Shown here: positions 52,201 through 60,633 of the stretch, one piece after another
Layout of the letters: the number at the start of each line of letters is the position of its first letter
How positions within the stretch are numbered: position 1 is the stretch's first letter
From: Pseudomonadota bacterium
GTDB taxonomy: Bacteria; Pseudomonadota; Gammaproteobacteria; Burkholderiales; Burkholderiaceae_B
Length of the DNA stretch: 64,000 bases
Assembly: GCA_023389155.1 (NCBI GenBank)
Contig: JAEWEV010000008.1
Coordinates: 1-64,000, forward strand
Direction: 5' to 3'
Program-made: the position numbers and the translations under genes
The notes under the pieces: generated by a model
What the model saw: the letters and a program-made list of their open reading frames with translations, nothing else
Told to the model about the DNA's origin: nothing
Database searches by the model: none

Positions 52201-52977
52201 ATGAAACAGATACAGTCCAAAGACAACGCGCTGGTACGAAGTGGCATGAAAGTCGCCGCAGGCCGGGACAAATCGCGCATTCTGCTCGAAGGTGTGCACC
52301 TGTGCCAGGAATGGCTTTTCCGATACGGGCAGCCTGAAGCGGTGCTGGTGCGTGGTTCGACGGGCGATCATCCCGATGTACTCAGGCTGATTGCCGACAG
52401 TGCGACCGCAAATCAATATCAGCTGACTGACCCGCTGTTTAATGCCATTTCCACGGTTCCGTCTCCGCAGGGCATCATGTTTATTGCGCAACGGCCGCGG
52501 CCCGCAGCAATCGGCCAGCTCGCCAGTACGGCATTGTGGCTGGATCGCATCCAGGATCCCGGTAATCTGGGAACAATTCTCAGGACGGCAGCGGCTGCCG
52601 GACTTCGGGATGTTCTGCTGTCGACAGGCTGCGTGGGCGCGTGGTCGCCCAAAGTGCTCCGCAGCGCCCAGGGCGCGCATTTTGCCCTGGATATTCATGA
52701 AAACCAGGATTTTTTCGACCTTCGGCCCAGGATCGGCATGCCGGTATTAGTGTCGTCGTTGGGAGCCGGCGCGCGTAGTCTTTACGAAGCGGCATTGCCT
52801 CAATCATGTCTATGGGTTGTTGGAAATGAAGGGCAGGGAGTGGATGCCCGGATACTTGCCTGCGCTGACGAATGCATTTTCATTCCCCAATCGGCCGTTG
52901 TTGAATCGCTCAATGTTGCCGTGGCCACCGCGATTATGCTGTTTGAGCATCGGCGACAGCACCCCCGCGTCCAATGA
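52201..52977 (+). CDS. SpoU/TrmH family RNA 2'-O-methyltransferase
   Basis: This AdoMet-dependent enzyme of 258 residues methylates a ribose 2'-OH in rRNA or tRNA. The N-terminal substrate-binding domain starts IQSKDNALVRSGMKVAAGRDKSRILLEGVHLC. The SPOUT knot motifs are LWLDRIQDPGNLGTILRTA (1), CLWVVGNEGQGV (2) and IPQSAVVESLNVAVATAIMLFE (3). The precise target is not deducible. The ATG at 52201 is retained because the following residues are family-like. Its leader is a terminator hairpin, which is odd. Confidence 0.88.
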   Translation: MKQIQSKDNALVRSGMKVAAGRDKSRILLEGVHLCQEWLFRYGQPEAVLVRGSTGDHPDVLRLIADSATANQYQLTDPLFNAISTVPSPQGIMFIAQRPRPAAIGQLASTALWLDRIQDPGNLGTILRTAAAAGLRDVLLSTGCVGAWSPKVLRSAQGAHFALDIHENQDFFDLRPRIGMPVLVSSLGAGARSLYEAALPQSCLWVVGNEGQGVDARILACADECIFIPQSAVVESLNVAVATAIMLFEHRRQHPRVQ

Positions 52978-53059
52978 CTGGTTTTATACATCCATGCCGA
53001 AGGCAGACGTGCGTTGTGTTCATGCGCTGACACGACGCGCGGCAAGTCTCCACGGGATG

Positions 53060-53905
53060 TCAATAGGTGGATGACGAGTGGGATTTCAGGCCGAGAATCT
53101 GGATGACCGTCGTAGAGATTTCTTCGATGGATTTGGTTGTGGTCGAAAGCCATTCAATGCTTTCCACACGCATCAGTCGTTCCGCTTCGGCGACTTCGTA
53201 AAGACATTGCTTGAGTGAAGCATACTTGCTGTCCGGGCGTCGTTCGTTTCGCACCTCGGACAGGCGATCAGGCTGGATGGACAGCCCGAACAGCTTATTG
53301 CGATAGGGATGCAGGGTACTGGGCAGGGAGCCACGTTCAAAATCTTCAGGAATCAGAGGGAAATTGGCCGCCTTAATGGCGTATTGCATTGCCAGGTATA
53401 GACTGGTCGGCGTTTTGCCGCAACGCGAGACCCCGACCAGGATGACATCCGCCTCTTTTAATCCGTGCACAAATTGCCCGTCATCGTGAGCCAGCGTAAA
53501 GTTGATGGCTTCGATACGATTGCGGTATTGCTTGGAGCTGGCGCTAAGGTGAGACAGGCCGATAGTCGGTCGCGACTTGGTTTCAAGCGCGGCCTCCAGC
53601 TGGTTGACGCAGGCGCCAAAAATATCCAGAAAAATACAGTTTGACTGTTGTACGACGTTGAGAATCTCGGGCTTCACCAGTGTACTGAACAGAATGGGCG
53701 GGGTGCTTTCTTCCAGTGCGGCTGCGTTGATTTTTTCTGCCACTTTGACGGCTTTTTCCACGGACGTAATGAAAGGTTCGCGTAACAATGTGAAATCAAA
53801 ATCGGCGCTGAACTGCGAGAGAACCGAGTGACTGAAGGTTTCCGCAGTAATGCCTGTACCGTCCGACACAATGAATACCGTGCGTTTTTTTGGGGATTCT
53901 GACAT
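53060..53905 (-). CDS. ppsR: PEP synthase regulatory kinase/pyrophosphorylase PpsR
   Basis: This bifunctional regulator of 281 residues uses ADP to inactivate PEP synthase by phosphorylating a threonine, and reverses it by phosphorolysis. The DUF299 N-terminus is RTVFIVSDGTGITAETFSHSVLSQF, and the P-loop GVSRCGKT is at about 158-165. The C-terminal region RPDSKYASLKQCLYEVAEAERLM is typical. ATG 53905 is chosen near the conserved start; 15 more codons are open upstream. It is divergent from its target ppsA. Confidence 0.93.
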   Translation of the reverse strand: MSESPKKRTVFIVSDGTGITAETFSHSVLSQFSADFDFTLLREPFITSVEKAVKVAEKINAAALEESTPPILFSTLVKPEILNVVQQSNCIFLDIFGACVNQLEAALETKSRPTIGLSHLSASSKQYRNRIEAINFTLAHDDGQFVHGLKEADVILVGVSRCGKTPTSLYLAMQYAIKAANFPLIPEDFERGSLPSTLHPYRNKLFGLSIQPDRLSEVRNERRPDSKYASLKQCLYEVAEAERLMRVESIEWLSTTTKSIEEISTTVIQILGLKSHSSSTY

Positions 53906-53979
53906 CTGTGATTTTGGTCCTGTGAGTGTGGAAAAAGACGGTACAATCATGTTACTTTGTACCTGGCCATTGGTTTCAG

Positions 53980-54022
53980 GCTTATTTGCTCAGGGAATCT
54001 GATGTTTCCTGAGCAAATAAGC
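53980..54022. promoter_or_regulatory. Long hairpin in the ppsR/ppsA gap (ppsA leader)
   Basis: An 18-bp stem with one mismatch forms from 53980-53997 and 54005-54022, with a 7-nt loop. It is followed on the plus strand by TTTCATTTTAAT. It ends 27 bp before the ppsA start. It resembles an attenuator or a bidirectional terminator in a divergent promoter region. Confidence 0.65.
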
Positions 54023-54049
54023 TTTCATTTTAATCTAAGGGTGACTTAA

Positions 54050-56416
54050 ATGTCGTATGTTGTTCCATTCGAGAAACTCCGCATGTCGGATGTTGACTCC
54101 GTCGGCGGGAAAAATGCCTCGCTGGGCGAAATGATCAGCCAGCTAGCCAACGCTGGCGTTCGTGTCCCTGGTGGCTTTGCCACGACTGCCGACGCGTTTC
54201 GTGATTTTCTGAAAACGTCCGGCCTGGACAAGCGGATTGCAGACCGTCTGACATCGCTCAATCCTGAAGATGTGCGCGAACTGGCACAGGCCGGCTCCGA
54301 AATTCGGGGCTGGATCACTGAAGCTCCGTTTTCCGACGAATTCGAAAAGCAGATTCGCGAATCTTTTGCCAAACTGGATGAAGACGGCAAGGGTACGTTT
54401 GCCGTGCGCTCATCAGCGACTGCAGAAGATCTGCCAGACGCTTCATTTGCCGGTCAGCAGGAAACATTCCTGAACGTTGCCGGCATTGATGACGTGCTGG
54501 ATAAAATCCGCCACGTTTTCGCGTCACTGTATAACGATCGTGCCATCTCCTACCGGGTCCACAAAGGATACGCACACGCCGACGTTGCTCTGTCGGCAGG
54601 TGTCCAGCGCATGGTTCGTTCAGACAAGGGTAGTGCCGGCGTTATGTTTACGCTGGATACCGAATCCGGGTTCCCCGATGTCGTGTTCATTACCTCGTCG
54701 TATGGCCTGGGCGAAACCGTTGTGCAGGGCGCTGTTAACCCAGACGAGTTTTATGTTTACAAAACCACCCTCGAGTCGGGCAAGTATCCGATCGTGGGCC
54801 GCCGCATTGGCTCCAAACTGATCAAAATGGAGTTCAATACCGAGCGCAAGCCTGGCGAAAACGCAGTCAGCACGGTTGATGTACCGGTGTCAGAACGCAA
54901 TCGCTACTCGCTGACCGATGACGAGGTGATTGAGCTGGCACGCTACGCGGTTATCATCGAAAAGCACTACCAGCGTCCCATGGATATTGAATGGGGCCGT
55001 GACGGTGTGGATGGCAAACTCTATATTCTTCAGGCCCGTCCGGAAACGGTTAAATCTCAGCAAACGGGTAACGACGTCCAGCAGCGTTACAAGCTGAAAG
55101 CAACCGGTAAGGTACTGATTACCGGCCGTGCGATTGGCCAGAAAATCGGCTCAGGCAAAGTGCGCGTGGTGTCTGATATCAGCCACATGGACCAGGTTCA
55201 GGCAGGCGACGTCCTGGTAACCGATATGACCGATCCTAACTGGGAACCGGTCATGAAGCGCGCATCGGCAATTGTCACCAACCGCGGCGGACGTACCTGC
55301 CATGCAGCGATCATTGCACGCGAACTCGGCATTCCTGCCGTCGTGGGTTGCGGTACTGCGACTGAAGATTTGAAAGAGGGCGCCGAGGTAACTGTGTCAT
55401 GTGCCGAAGGTGATGAGGGCCGGATCTATGACGGCTTCCTGGAAACCCAGGTGGAAGAAGTACGCCGTGGTGAAATGCCCGAAATCCCGGTCAAAATCAT
55501 GATGAACGTTGGCAATCCGCAACTGGCCTTCGATTTTTCGCAAATTCCCAATGGTGGTGTGGGTCTGGCCCGTTTGGAATTCATCATTAACAACAATATC
55601 AATGTGCACCCCAAGGCTGTACTGGACTATCCGAATATTGATCCTGAACTGAAAAAGGCAGTCGAATCTGCGGCTCGCGGTTATGCCAGCCCGCGCGCGT
55701 TTTTTGTTGAAAAACTCGCCGAAGGCATCGCGACCATCGCTGCTGCGTTTTATCCCAAGCCCGTGATCGTGCGACTGTCGGACTTCAAGTCCAATGAATA
55801 TCGCAAACTGGTGGGCGGCTCCCGCTATGAACCCGAGGAAGAGAATCCGATGCTCGGTTTCCGCGGTGCATCCCGTTATATCGCCGACGATTTCGCCGAG
55901 TGCTTCCGCATGGAATGCGAAGCCCTGCGATTTGTACGTGAGGACATGGGTCTGACCAACGTGGAAATCATGGTGCCGTTTGTTCGCACGCTCAATCAGG
56001 CTGACAAGGTTATCAAACTGCTGGCCGACAATGGTCTGAAGCGTGGTGAGAATGGCCTTCGCGTGATCATGATGTGTGAAGTCCCATCCAACGCCATCCT
56101 GGCAGAACAGTTCCTGGAGTATTTTGACGGTTTTTCCATCGGCTCCAACGATATGACGCAGCTCACATTGGGTCTAGATCGTGATTCTGGCATGGAACTG
56201 CTGGCTGCCGATTTTGACGAGCGTGACCAGGCCGTACAGTTCATGTTGCAGCGGGCGATCCAGGCATGTCTGAAAGCCAATAAGTACGTCGGTATTTGCG
56301 GTCAGGGCCCCAGCGACCATCCTGACCTGGCTATCTGGCTTAAGGACCAGGGTATTCTGACGATGTCACTGAACCCTGATACTGTTGTAGATACCTGGCA
56401 GAAGCTGGCCAAATAA
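54050..56416 (+). CDS. ppsA: Phosphoenolpyruvate synthase
   Basis: This cytosolic enzyme of 788 residues converts pyruvate, ATP and water to PEP, AMP and phosphate, for growth on C3 compounds. The N-terminal ATP-grasp domain begins VPFEKLRMSDVDSVGGKNASLGEM. The swivelling phospho-His domain has GGRTCHAAIIARELGIPAVVG, with His418 and the regulatory Thr416. The C-terminal PEP-utilising domain includes GSNDMTQLTLGLDRDS and a Cys near GICGQGPSD. It opposes PDH in pyruvate use. Confidence 0.97.
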   Translation: MSYVVPFEKLRMSDVDSVGGKNASLGEMISQLANAGVRVPGGFATTADAFRDFLKTSGLDKRIADRLTSLNPEDVRELAQAGSEIRGWITEAPFSDEFEKQIRESFAKLDEDGKGTFAVRSSATAEDLPDASFAGQQETFLNVAGIDDVLDKIRHVFASLYNDRAISYRVHKGYAHADVALSAGVQRMVRSDKGSAGVMFTLDTESGFPDVVFITSSYGLGETVVQGAVNPDEFYVYKTTLESGKYPIVGRRIGSKLIKMEFNTERKPGENAVSTVDVPVSERNRYSLTDDEVIELARYAVIIEKHYQRPMDIEWGRDGVDGKLYILQARPETVKSQQTGNDVQQRYKLKATGKVLITGRAIGQKIGSGKVRVVSDISHMDQVQAGDVLVTDMTDPNWEPVMKRASAIVTNRGGRTCHAAIIARELGIPAVVGCGTATEDLKEGAEVTVSCAEGDEGRIYDGFLETQVEEVRRGEMPEIPVKIMMNVGNPQLAFDFSQIPNGGVGLARLEFIINNNINVHPKAVLDYPNIDPELKKAVESAARGYASPRAFFVEKLAEGIATIAAAFYPKPVIVRLSDFKSNEYRKLVGGSRYEPEEENPMLGFRGASRYIADDFAECFRMECEALRFVREDMGLTNVEIMVPFVRTLNQADKVIKLLADNGLKRGENGLRVIMMCEVPSNAILAEQFLEYFDGFSIGSNDMTQLTLGLDRDSGMELLAADFDERDQAVQFMLQRAIQACLKANKYVGICGQGPSDHPDLAIWLKDQGILTMSLNPDTVVDTWQKLAK

Positions 56417-56536
56417 TCCGGCCATCTATTTGTCACAGACGGCGTCGGCAGCGGCGCCGATCAGGACGGGCGCCTTCTTCTGGCTACGGCCAGGGCAGGG
56501 TGCCCGTTTCGCTATAGGACATTTCAATACCGGTGC

Positions 56537-56561
56537 ATATCCCGACATTTTGTCGGGATAT
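56537..56561. repeat. Perfect hairpin between ppsA and the FKBP gene
   Basis: ATATCCCGACA (56537-56547) and TGTCGGGATAT (56551-56561) form an 11-bp stem with a TTT loop. It lies 121 bp after ppsA and 51 bp before the FKBP gene. No U-run follows, so it could be a Rho-independent terminator lacking a tail, or an operator. Confidence 0.6.
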
Positions 56562-56611
56562 CGGATTCTTACGGTACACTTAAGTTTTCTATCATATCAA
56601 GGAAAATACGC

Positions 56612-56941
56612 GTGAGTGAACTTATCATTGAAGATGTCACTGAGGGTAGCGGCGAGGAAGCAAAAAGCGGGCAGCAGGTATCAGTACACTATACCGGCTG
56701 GCTCAAGGACAATGGCCAGAAATTCGATTCCAGCAAGGATCGCGGTCAGCCGTTTTCTTTTCCGCTGGGTGCCGGCCACGTTATCAAGGGCTGGGATCAG
56801 GGCGTGCAGGGTATGAAAGTTGGCGGTGTCCGCAAACTTACCATTCCTGCTGAGCTGGGTTATGGTGCCCGCGGCGCGGGCGGGGTCATTCCTCCGAATG
56901 CGACATTGGTATTTGAAGTGGAACTGCTCGGTGTAAATTGA
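56612..56941 (+). CDS. FKBP-type peptidyl-prolyl cis-trans isomerase
   Basis: This single-domain FKBP of 109 residues has no signal peptide, so it is cytoplasmic. The active-site segments are VSVHYTGWLKDNGQKFDSS, FPLGAGHVIKGWDQGVQGMKVGGVRKLTIP and YGARGAGGVIPPNATLVFEVELL. It starts with GTG at 56612, with AAGGA at good spacing. It accelerates proline isomerisation; the clients are unknown. Confidence 0.93.
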   Translation: MSELIIEDVTEGSGEEAKSGQQVSVHYTGWLKDNGQKFDSSKDRGQPFSFPLGAGHVIKGWDQGVQGMKVGGVRKLTIPAELGYGARGAGGVIPPNATLVFEVELLGVN

Positions 56942-57030
56942 TTGTTTCCCCGGGATCCGGCTGATTTTCCAGTACGCCGGATTCCGACACGTGCGCCATC
57001 GTGGCACGCGTCTCTTGCAGGATAGCGATA

Positions 57031-57483
57031 ATGTGGATCTGGTTTGTTGTTGCCGTCGTTGCACTGATTCTTGAGTTGCTGACAGGCACCTTTTTTCTAC
57101 TGCTTGTGGCGGTGGCCGCTGCCGGGGCAGGCATCGTTTCGTGGCTGGGAGCCGATCTGGCATGGCAGCTGCTGACATTCAGCATCCTGGGTATTGCCGG
57201 ATTTTTCATCCTCAAGTCCAGCGGAATCATCAGGCGTGGGTCGCGCAATAGTGCCAGCCGAAACACCGATGTCAATCTTGATATCGGCCAGACTGTATTT
57301 GTTGCCGAGTGGACACCTTTGAAAACGGCCGTTGTGCAATACCGCGGCGCGCAATGGCAGGCGCGGCTGGATCCGGCTGTGACAGGCACCCCCGTTTCCG
57401 GCAACTATCGAATTACCGATATCGATGGCATTGTCTTTGTTCTGGCACCGATTTCCGTTCCCGTTACACAAACCAGTCTTTAG
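57031..57483 (+). CDS. NfeD-like membrane protein
   Basis: This inner-membrane protein of 150 residues has two or three hydrophobic segments (about 1-65; IWFVVAVVALILELLTG) and a C-terminal OB-like NfeD domain (about 80-145; GQTVFVAEWTPLKTAVVQYRGAQWQARL). ATG 57031 with AGGA upstream is preferred. It lies 15 bp before an SPFH gene, the well-known NfeD-stomatin pairing (E. coli YbbK-QmcA). Such pairs are linked to membrane-protein quality control or microdomains; the exact role is unknown. Confidence 0.88.
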   Translation: MWIWFVVAVVALILELLTGTFFLLLVAVAAAGAGIVSWLGADLAWQLLTFSILGIAGFFILKSSGIIRRGSRNSASRNTDVNLDIGQTVFVAEWTPLKTAVVQYRGAQWQARLDPAVTGTPVSGNYRITDIDGIVFVLAPISVPVTQTSL

Positions 57484-57498
57484 TTCAGGAGCTCCATT

Positions 57499-58476
57499 AT
57501 GGATACATCGATCATCTTTCTCGCGATACTGATAGTACTGGTACTGGTTTTTCTCGTTAAATCCATTGCCATCGTCCCGCAGCAGCATGCCTGGATTATC
57601 GAACGGCTGGGGCGCTATGACCGCACCTTGTCGCCAGGTGCCCGGTTCATTATTCCCTTTGTTGACCGTGTTGCCTACAAGCATTCGCTCAAGGAAATTC
57701 CGCTGGATGTCCCCAGCCAGATTTGCATCACACGTGATAATACGCAACTGCAGGTAGATGGGGTGATCTATTTTCAGGTCACCGACCCAATGCGGGCATC
57801 CTATGGCTCATCCAACTATATCTCTGCCATCACCCAGCTTGCACAAACAACCTTGCGTTCGGTGATCGGCCGCATGGAGCTGGATAAAACATTTGAAGAG
57901 CGCGATGCGATCAACAGCACCATCGTAGCATCGCTGGATGAAGCCGCTACCAACTGGGGCGTCAAGGTTCTGCGCTACGAAATCAAGGATCTGACACCGC
58001 CCAACGAAATTTTGCGTGCCATGCAGGCGCAGATTACTGCAGAGCGGGAAAAACGCGCGCTGATCGCGGCCTCGGAAGGTCGCCGTCAGGAACAAATCAA
58101 TATTGCCACTGGTGAGCGGGAAGCGGCCATTGCCCGTTCCGAAGGTGAGAAACAGGCGCAGATCAACCAGGCTCAGGGTGAAGCCGCAGCAGTTATCGCC
58201 ATTGCCGAAGCGACTGCCCAGGCCATTTCACAGGTGGCCCGATCCATCGAAGAACCTGGCGGGATGGCTGCGGTCAATCTGCGAGTCGCTGAAAACTATG
58301 TGGATGCTTTCGCGAACGTAGCTAAAAAAGGCAACACGCTTATTTTGCCGGCTAATCTTGCGGATGTAGGCAGTCTGATCGCGTCTGCCATGACCGTGGT
58401 CAAGGCAACAGGCAGCGGCGGTACAGCAGAATCCGATCTGGCAGCTGGCCTTACAGATCCACGTAACCGGCGATAA
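57499..58476 (+). CDS. qmcA: SPFH/stomatin family membrane protein, QmcA-like
   Basis: This protein of 325 residues is anchored by an N-terminal membrane helix (about 4-24). The SPFH domain (about 25-190) starts IVPQQHAWIIERLGRYDRTLSPG. A coiled coil follows (about 195-265; QITAEREKRALIAASEGRRQEQINIATGERE, with Ala/Glu/Gln repeats). It forms large oligomers in the membrane and partners NfeD and proteases. It lies 15 bp after the NfeD-like gene and is followed by a strong terminator. Confidence 0.9.
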   Translation: MDTSIIFLAILIVLVLVFLVKSIAIVPQQHAWIIERLGRYDRTLSPGARFIIPFVDRVAYKHSLKEIPLDVPSQICITRDNTQLQVDGVIYFQVTDPMRASYGSSNYISAITQLAQTTLRSVIGRMELDKTFEERDAINSTIVASLDEAATNWGVKVLRYEIKDLTPPNEILRAMQAQITAEREKRALIAASEGRRQEQINIATGEREAAIARSEGEKQAQINQAQGEAAAVIAIAEATAQAISQVARSIEEPGGMAAVNLRVAENYVDAFANVAKKGNTLILPANLADVGSLIASAMTVVKATGSGGTAESDLAAGLTDPRNRR

Positions 58477-58550
58477 ACGCCTGGTGTCGTGCCAGCATAG
58501 GACGGAAGTGTAGCCAGAAATTTTTCAGTTCTTTGTTTACTGCAGAACCT

Positions 58551-58591
58551 GAAAGGCCGCGCATGGGGAGCTCCCCTGCGCGGCCTTTTCA
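58551..58591 (+). terminator. Intrinsic terminator after the SPFH gene
   Basis: A GC-rich stem of 12 bp (58552-58563 with 58777-type arm at 58577-58588) continues, after one bulged T, into a GGGG-AGCT-CCCC inner hairpin. TTTTC follows. It lies 75 bp after the SPFH gene. The rest of the gap to 58805 contains no recognisable gene. Confidence 0.85.
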
Positions 58592-58805
58592 TCAGATTCA
58601 AAGTAGTGTTGTCGCACCCATTGCTGGCACAATCAAGTTGTGCTGGGCCGTGAAGCGGCGGCATTGCGAAACAGGCGGCATAAGCCGGTCACACATTTTA
58701 TTGCGATCAAAACAATGTCATTTGTCTCGGACGCATGAATTGTCGCCGACATAACTTCATTGCGGTTACGGTGGCATACCCTTGGCTAACGGCGCAGCGG
58801 CTACG

Positions 58806-59267
58806 TTACGCATCTCTCCTGCGGGTGTCATGTTTCATGATGCGCTCTTTCTCTCGCTGCCAGTCTTTGTCCCGGGCGCTGTCACGCTTATCGTGGAGTT
58901 TTTTGCCTTTACCCAGCCCAAATTCCAGTTTGATTTTGCCGTTACGAAAGTGAAGATTCAGCGGCACTAGCGTGTAGCCGCGAATTTCTACCTTACCAAT
59001 CAGTTTGTTGATTTCGTTTTTATGCAACAGCAATTTGCGGGTGCGCGTGGCGTTCGGGTGAATATGCGTAGACGCCGTGGCCAGGGGGCTGACGTGCATA
59101 TTCAGCAGTTGCAGCTCACCGTTACGCACGATGACATAACTCTGGCCCAGTTGTACCCGACCGGCGCGAATGGACTTGACTTCCCAGCCTTCCAGTACGA
59201 TTCCGGCTTCAAAGCGCTCTTCGATAAAATAATCGTGGGTTGCCTTGCGATTGTCGGTAATGCTCAT
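58806..59267 (-). CDS. smpB: SsrA (tmRNA)-binding protein SmpB
   Basis: This protein of 153 residues binds tmRNA for rescue of stalled ribosomes. Segments NRKATHDYFIEERFEAGIVLEGWEVKSIRAGRVQL, YTLVPLNLHFRNGKIKLEFGLGKGKKLHDKR and the basic C-terminal tail (REKERIMKHDTRRRDA) are diagnostic. The start at 59267 (MSITDNRK) is chosen; the frame is open further but not conserved. No ssrA gene is in the window. It is divergent from ratA. Confidence 0.97.
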   Translation of the reverse strand: MSITDNRKATHDYFIEERFEAGIVLEGWEVKSIRAGRVQLGQSYVIVRNGELQLLNMHVSPLATASTHIHPNATRTRKLLLHKNEINKLIGKVEIRGYTLVPLNLHFRNGKIKLEFGLGKGKKLHDKRDSARDKDWQREKERIMKHDTRRRDA

Positions 59268-59287
59268 GTTTGATTTTATAAATGGGT

Positions 59288-59316
59288 TTGACCCGTTAAA
59301 ATAGGGTCTGTTTAAT
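59288..59316 (+). promoter_or_regulatory. Candidate promoter of ratA-rnfH
   Basis: TTGACC (59288-59293) and TTTAAT (59311-59316) lie 17 bp apart, giving a leader of about 115 nt before ratA. The flanking GGGTTTGACCC is a small inverted repeat overlapping the -35. Confidence 0.45.
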
Positions 59317-59436
59317 CGCGCAAAATGCAATGATTTCACGCAATTGTAATTGAATCAAGCCGCTTATGCTGCATGTTGATTACACTGCAGACGTATTTTG
59401 CTCCGTCACTTGTTCACTATCCGTTGTTAAAAATTC

Positions 59437-59871
59437 ATGTCAACTACTGTCCATCGTTCCGTTCTGCTTCCATACTCCGCTGCCAATATGTTCGAACTGG
59501 TGGCCGATGTAGAGAAATACCCTGAATTCATGCCTTGGTGCGGTGGAACAGAAGTGCTGGAAAAAGACAGCGACGGTATGACGGCCTCTATTATGATCAG
59601 TTTTGCGGGCCTCAAGCAGAAATTCACAACGCGCAATACGCACCATTTTCCCGATAAAATCCATTTGCATTTGGTCGATGGCCCATTTTCTGCGCTCAAT
59701 GGGACCTGGGAATTTATCGAACTTGCGCCGGACGCGTGCAAGGTGCAGTTTGCCCTGGATTATGCCTTCAACAGCCGGTCTCTGGAAATGCTTGTTGGGC
59801 CGGTGTTCAACCGGATTGCCAACAGCTTTATTGATTCTTTCACCAAACGGGCCGAGCAGGTATATGCCTGA
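59437..59871 (+). CDS. ratA: RatA/Coq10-like START-fold protein
   Basis: This cytosolic protein of 144 residues has a lipid-binding START/polyketide-cyclase fold. The N-terminus HRSVLLPYSAANMFELVADVEKYPEFMPWCGGTEVLEKD, the GPFSALNGTW segment and FIDSFTKRAEQVY at the C-terminus match RatA. The family binds ubiquinone in mitochondrial Coq10, while E. coli RatA was reported to inhibit 70S assembly. Which role applies here is unclear. It overlaps rnfH by 8 bp and is divergent from smpB, as in many proteobacteria. Confidence 0.9.
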   Translation: MSTTVHRSVLLPYSAANMFELVADVEKYPEFMPWCGGTEVLEKDSDGMTASIMISFAGLKQKFTTRNTHHFPDKIHLHLVDGPFSALNGTWEFIELAPDACKVQFALDYAFNSRSLEMLVGPVFNRIANSFIDSFTKRAEQVYA

Positions 59872-60262
59872 AACTATGATTTCTGTCACGGTCTGCTACG
59901 CCCGTTCGGCCAATGATGTCTGGCTGTCCGCGTTAAGCATGCCTGTCGGTAGCACGGTAGCAGATGCCATTGCCCAGTCGGACGTTTACCAGAAGTGCCG
60001 CATCGCGCAGACCGACATTGCCGGCTGCGGTGTTTTCGGTGTTCGACAGCCTGATAGTTACGTTTTGCACGAAGGGGACCGAGTTGAGCTCTATCGTGCA
60101 CTCACATTTGACCCCAAGGAATCGCGCCGTCGCCGGGCCGCCCATCGGAAAGCTGGCATCCTGAAGCGCAAGCATCTGAAAAAAAGCAAAATTGCCTGGC
60201 AAGAGTATATGGAAACGCCAGCGGAAGGAACAGGGGAGCAGAACAGAACGGAAGAAGAATAA
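59864..60262 (+). CDS. rnfH: RnfH (RatB) family ubiquitin-fold protein
   Basis: This small cytosolic protein has 132 residues. The beta-grasp domain (about 5-95) includes VTVCYARSANDVWLSALSMPVGSTVADAI and the end LYRALTFDPKESRRRRA. A basic and then acidic C-terminal tail follows. The function of the family is not established; the name comes from association with rnf clusters, and no rnf genes are present. The start is 59864 or 59876; both overlap or abut ratA. Confidence 0.88.
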   Translation: MPETMISVTVCYARSANDVWLSALSMPVGSTVADAIAQSDVYQKCRIAQTDIAGCGVFGVRQPDSYVLHEGDRVELYRALTFDPKESRRRRAAHRKAGILKRKHLKKSKIAWQEYMETPAEGTGEQNRTEEE

Positions 60263-60633
60263 CCTCGCGTAAACTGTGTGGATGCCTTATTGTAACGCCC
60301 GAAATCTACTGCCTGCTACCAACGATTTCGCCTTCATCAATGCCCGCGAGTGACTCGCTGTCCCTAAGCATTATGCCGCCAGCCTGACTTCGCAATTTAT
60401 CCCGCAGCTGTGTACGTAGCAATTTGCATAGATCCGCCATGCAGCGGCCGTTAGCATGGATGTATGCGGGCATCTTCTGGCTGTGTCTGCGCTGTCGACT
60501 CATGACTCACCGGCTGGCGATATAATATAGCCCATTCGGTGATGCACCCTAACAGTCCGGTGTGTTCACGACAAACCCGGTAAAAATCAATGACTGTGCC
60601 TCCTTAACGAGGCCGACAGCAGCAGGAGACAGG
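60263..60633. other. Intergenic stretch between rnfH and the enoyl-CoA hydratase gene
   Basis: This 371-bp stretch has no confident gene. A 65-codon minus-strand ORF (60306-60503) starts with ATG after GGTGAG at about 3 nt. It ends in a regular-looking sequence (GGIMLRDSESLAGIDEGEIVGSRQ) and may be a small gene or a remnant. A TATAAT at 60521-60526 could serve the plus-strand gene, but no good -35 was found. Confidence 0.4.

Noticed and set aside
58592..58805. Possible tmRNA gene (ssrA) beside smpB
   Set aside because: No tRNA-like ends, CCA or tag-reading frame could be found in this gap.
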